Source: JBARCX01 sp049794535 (lineage in GTDB: Bacteria > Pseudomonadota > Gammaproteobacteria > Xanthomonadales > Rhodanobacteraceae). From it: DNA of 5,375 bases. Shown in pieces: positions 5,349 through 5,375 of the stretch. The notes beneath the pieces were generated by a model, which did no database searches, was not told the origin of the DNA, and was given only the letters and a program-made list of their open reading frames with translations. The position numbers were made by a program, and so were the translations under genes. Location of the stretch: NCBI GenBank assembly GCA_049794535.1, contig JBARCX010000189.1, forward strand, positions 1 to 5,375. The letters run 5' to 3'. Position 1 is the stretch's first letter; each line of letters opens with the position of its first letter.

Positions 5349-5375
5349 GCCACTGGATTCCTGCCTGCGCAGGAA
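5349..5375 (-). repeat. REP-like palindromic repeat, right copy, inverted and cut by window edge
   Basis: Bases 5349-5375 are the reverse complement of the left copy at 25 of 27 positions. The two differences both fall in the central palindrome and keep it perfect: cctgcgcagg here (5364-5373), against cctacgtagg on the left. The arms ttcctgc (5358-5364) and gcaggaa (5369-5375) give a 7-base stem with a 4-base loop. The outer end lies beyond the window. Confidence 0.8.

Overview
The window carries the chemotaxis and motor section of a polar-flagellum gene cluster. The gene order is fliA (3' end only), cheY, cheZ, cheA, motC, motD, all on the + strand. The CheY-CheZ pair, the CheZ-type phosphatase and the fliA-cheY-cheZ-cheA-motC-motD order are typical of Gammaproteobacteria with polar flagella. 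The GC-rich composition, the TTG-started CheY (MDKNMKILVVDD...), the purine-rich gagaaacgagt repeats before cheY and the REP-like inverted repeats at the end together suggest Xanthomonadales, perhaps the Rhodanobacteraceae (Dyella/Luteibacter/Rhodanobacter group). The family-level placement is from memory and is not proven by the window.

Layout. Bases 1-90 are the last 29 codons of sigma-28 (FliA). Bases 91-213 are a non-coding gap holding four related half-sites (two direct, then two inverted) that can fold in competing ways. From 214 to 5176 five genes are packed with almost no space: cheY/cheZ overlap by 4 bases, cheZ/cheA are 2 bases apart, cheA/motC are 1 base apart, and motC/motD overlap by 4 bases. 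This is a single, translationally coupled unit. After motD there is a strong imperfect hairpin (5185-5213). It is followed by a pair of facing REP-like repeats (5225-5256 and 5349 to the window edge) around about 92 bases with no recognisable gene.

How the genes work together. CheA autophosphorylates on His49 of its P1 domain and passes the phosphate to CheY Asp58. CheY-P binds the FliM switch, and CheZ (Asp166/Gln170) dephosphorylates CheY-P. MotC and MotD form a second-type stator that powers the flagellum. CheA lacks a recognisable globular P2 (CheY-docking) domain. Its P1-P3 linker instead carries three copies of a short acidic helix-like motif, (D)D-[SE]-EFEALLD-x-L-[YH]-G, which resembles the CheY-binding peptides at the C-terminus of CheZ and the N-terminus of FliM. 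This is the most interesting observation here. No cheB, cheR, cheW, parA or parC is present in the window, although cheB often lies between cheA and motC, and parA and cheW often follow motD, in related clusters. Otherwise this is an ordinary, intact motility region, and I see no new defence, mobile or biosynthetic system in it.
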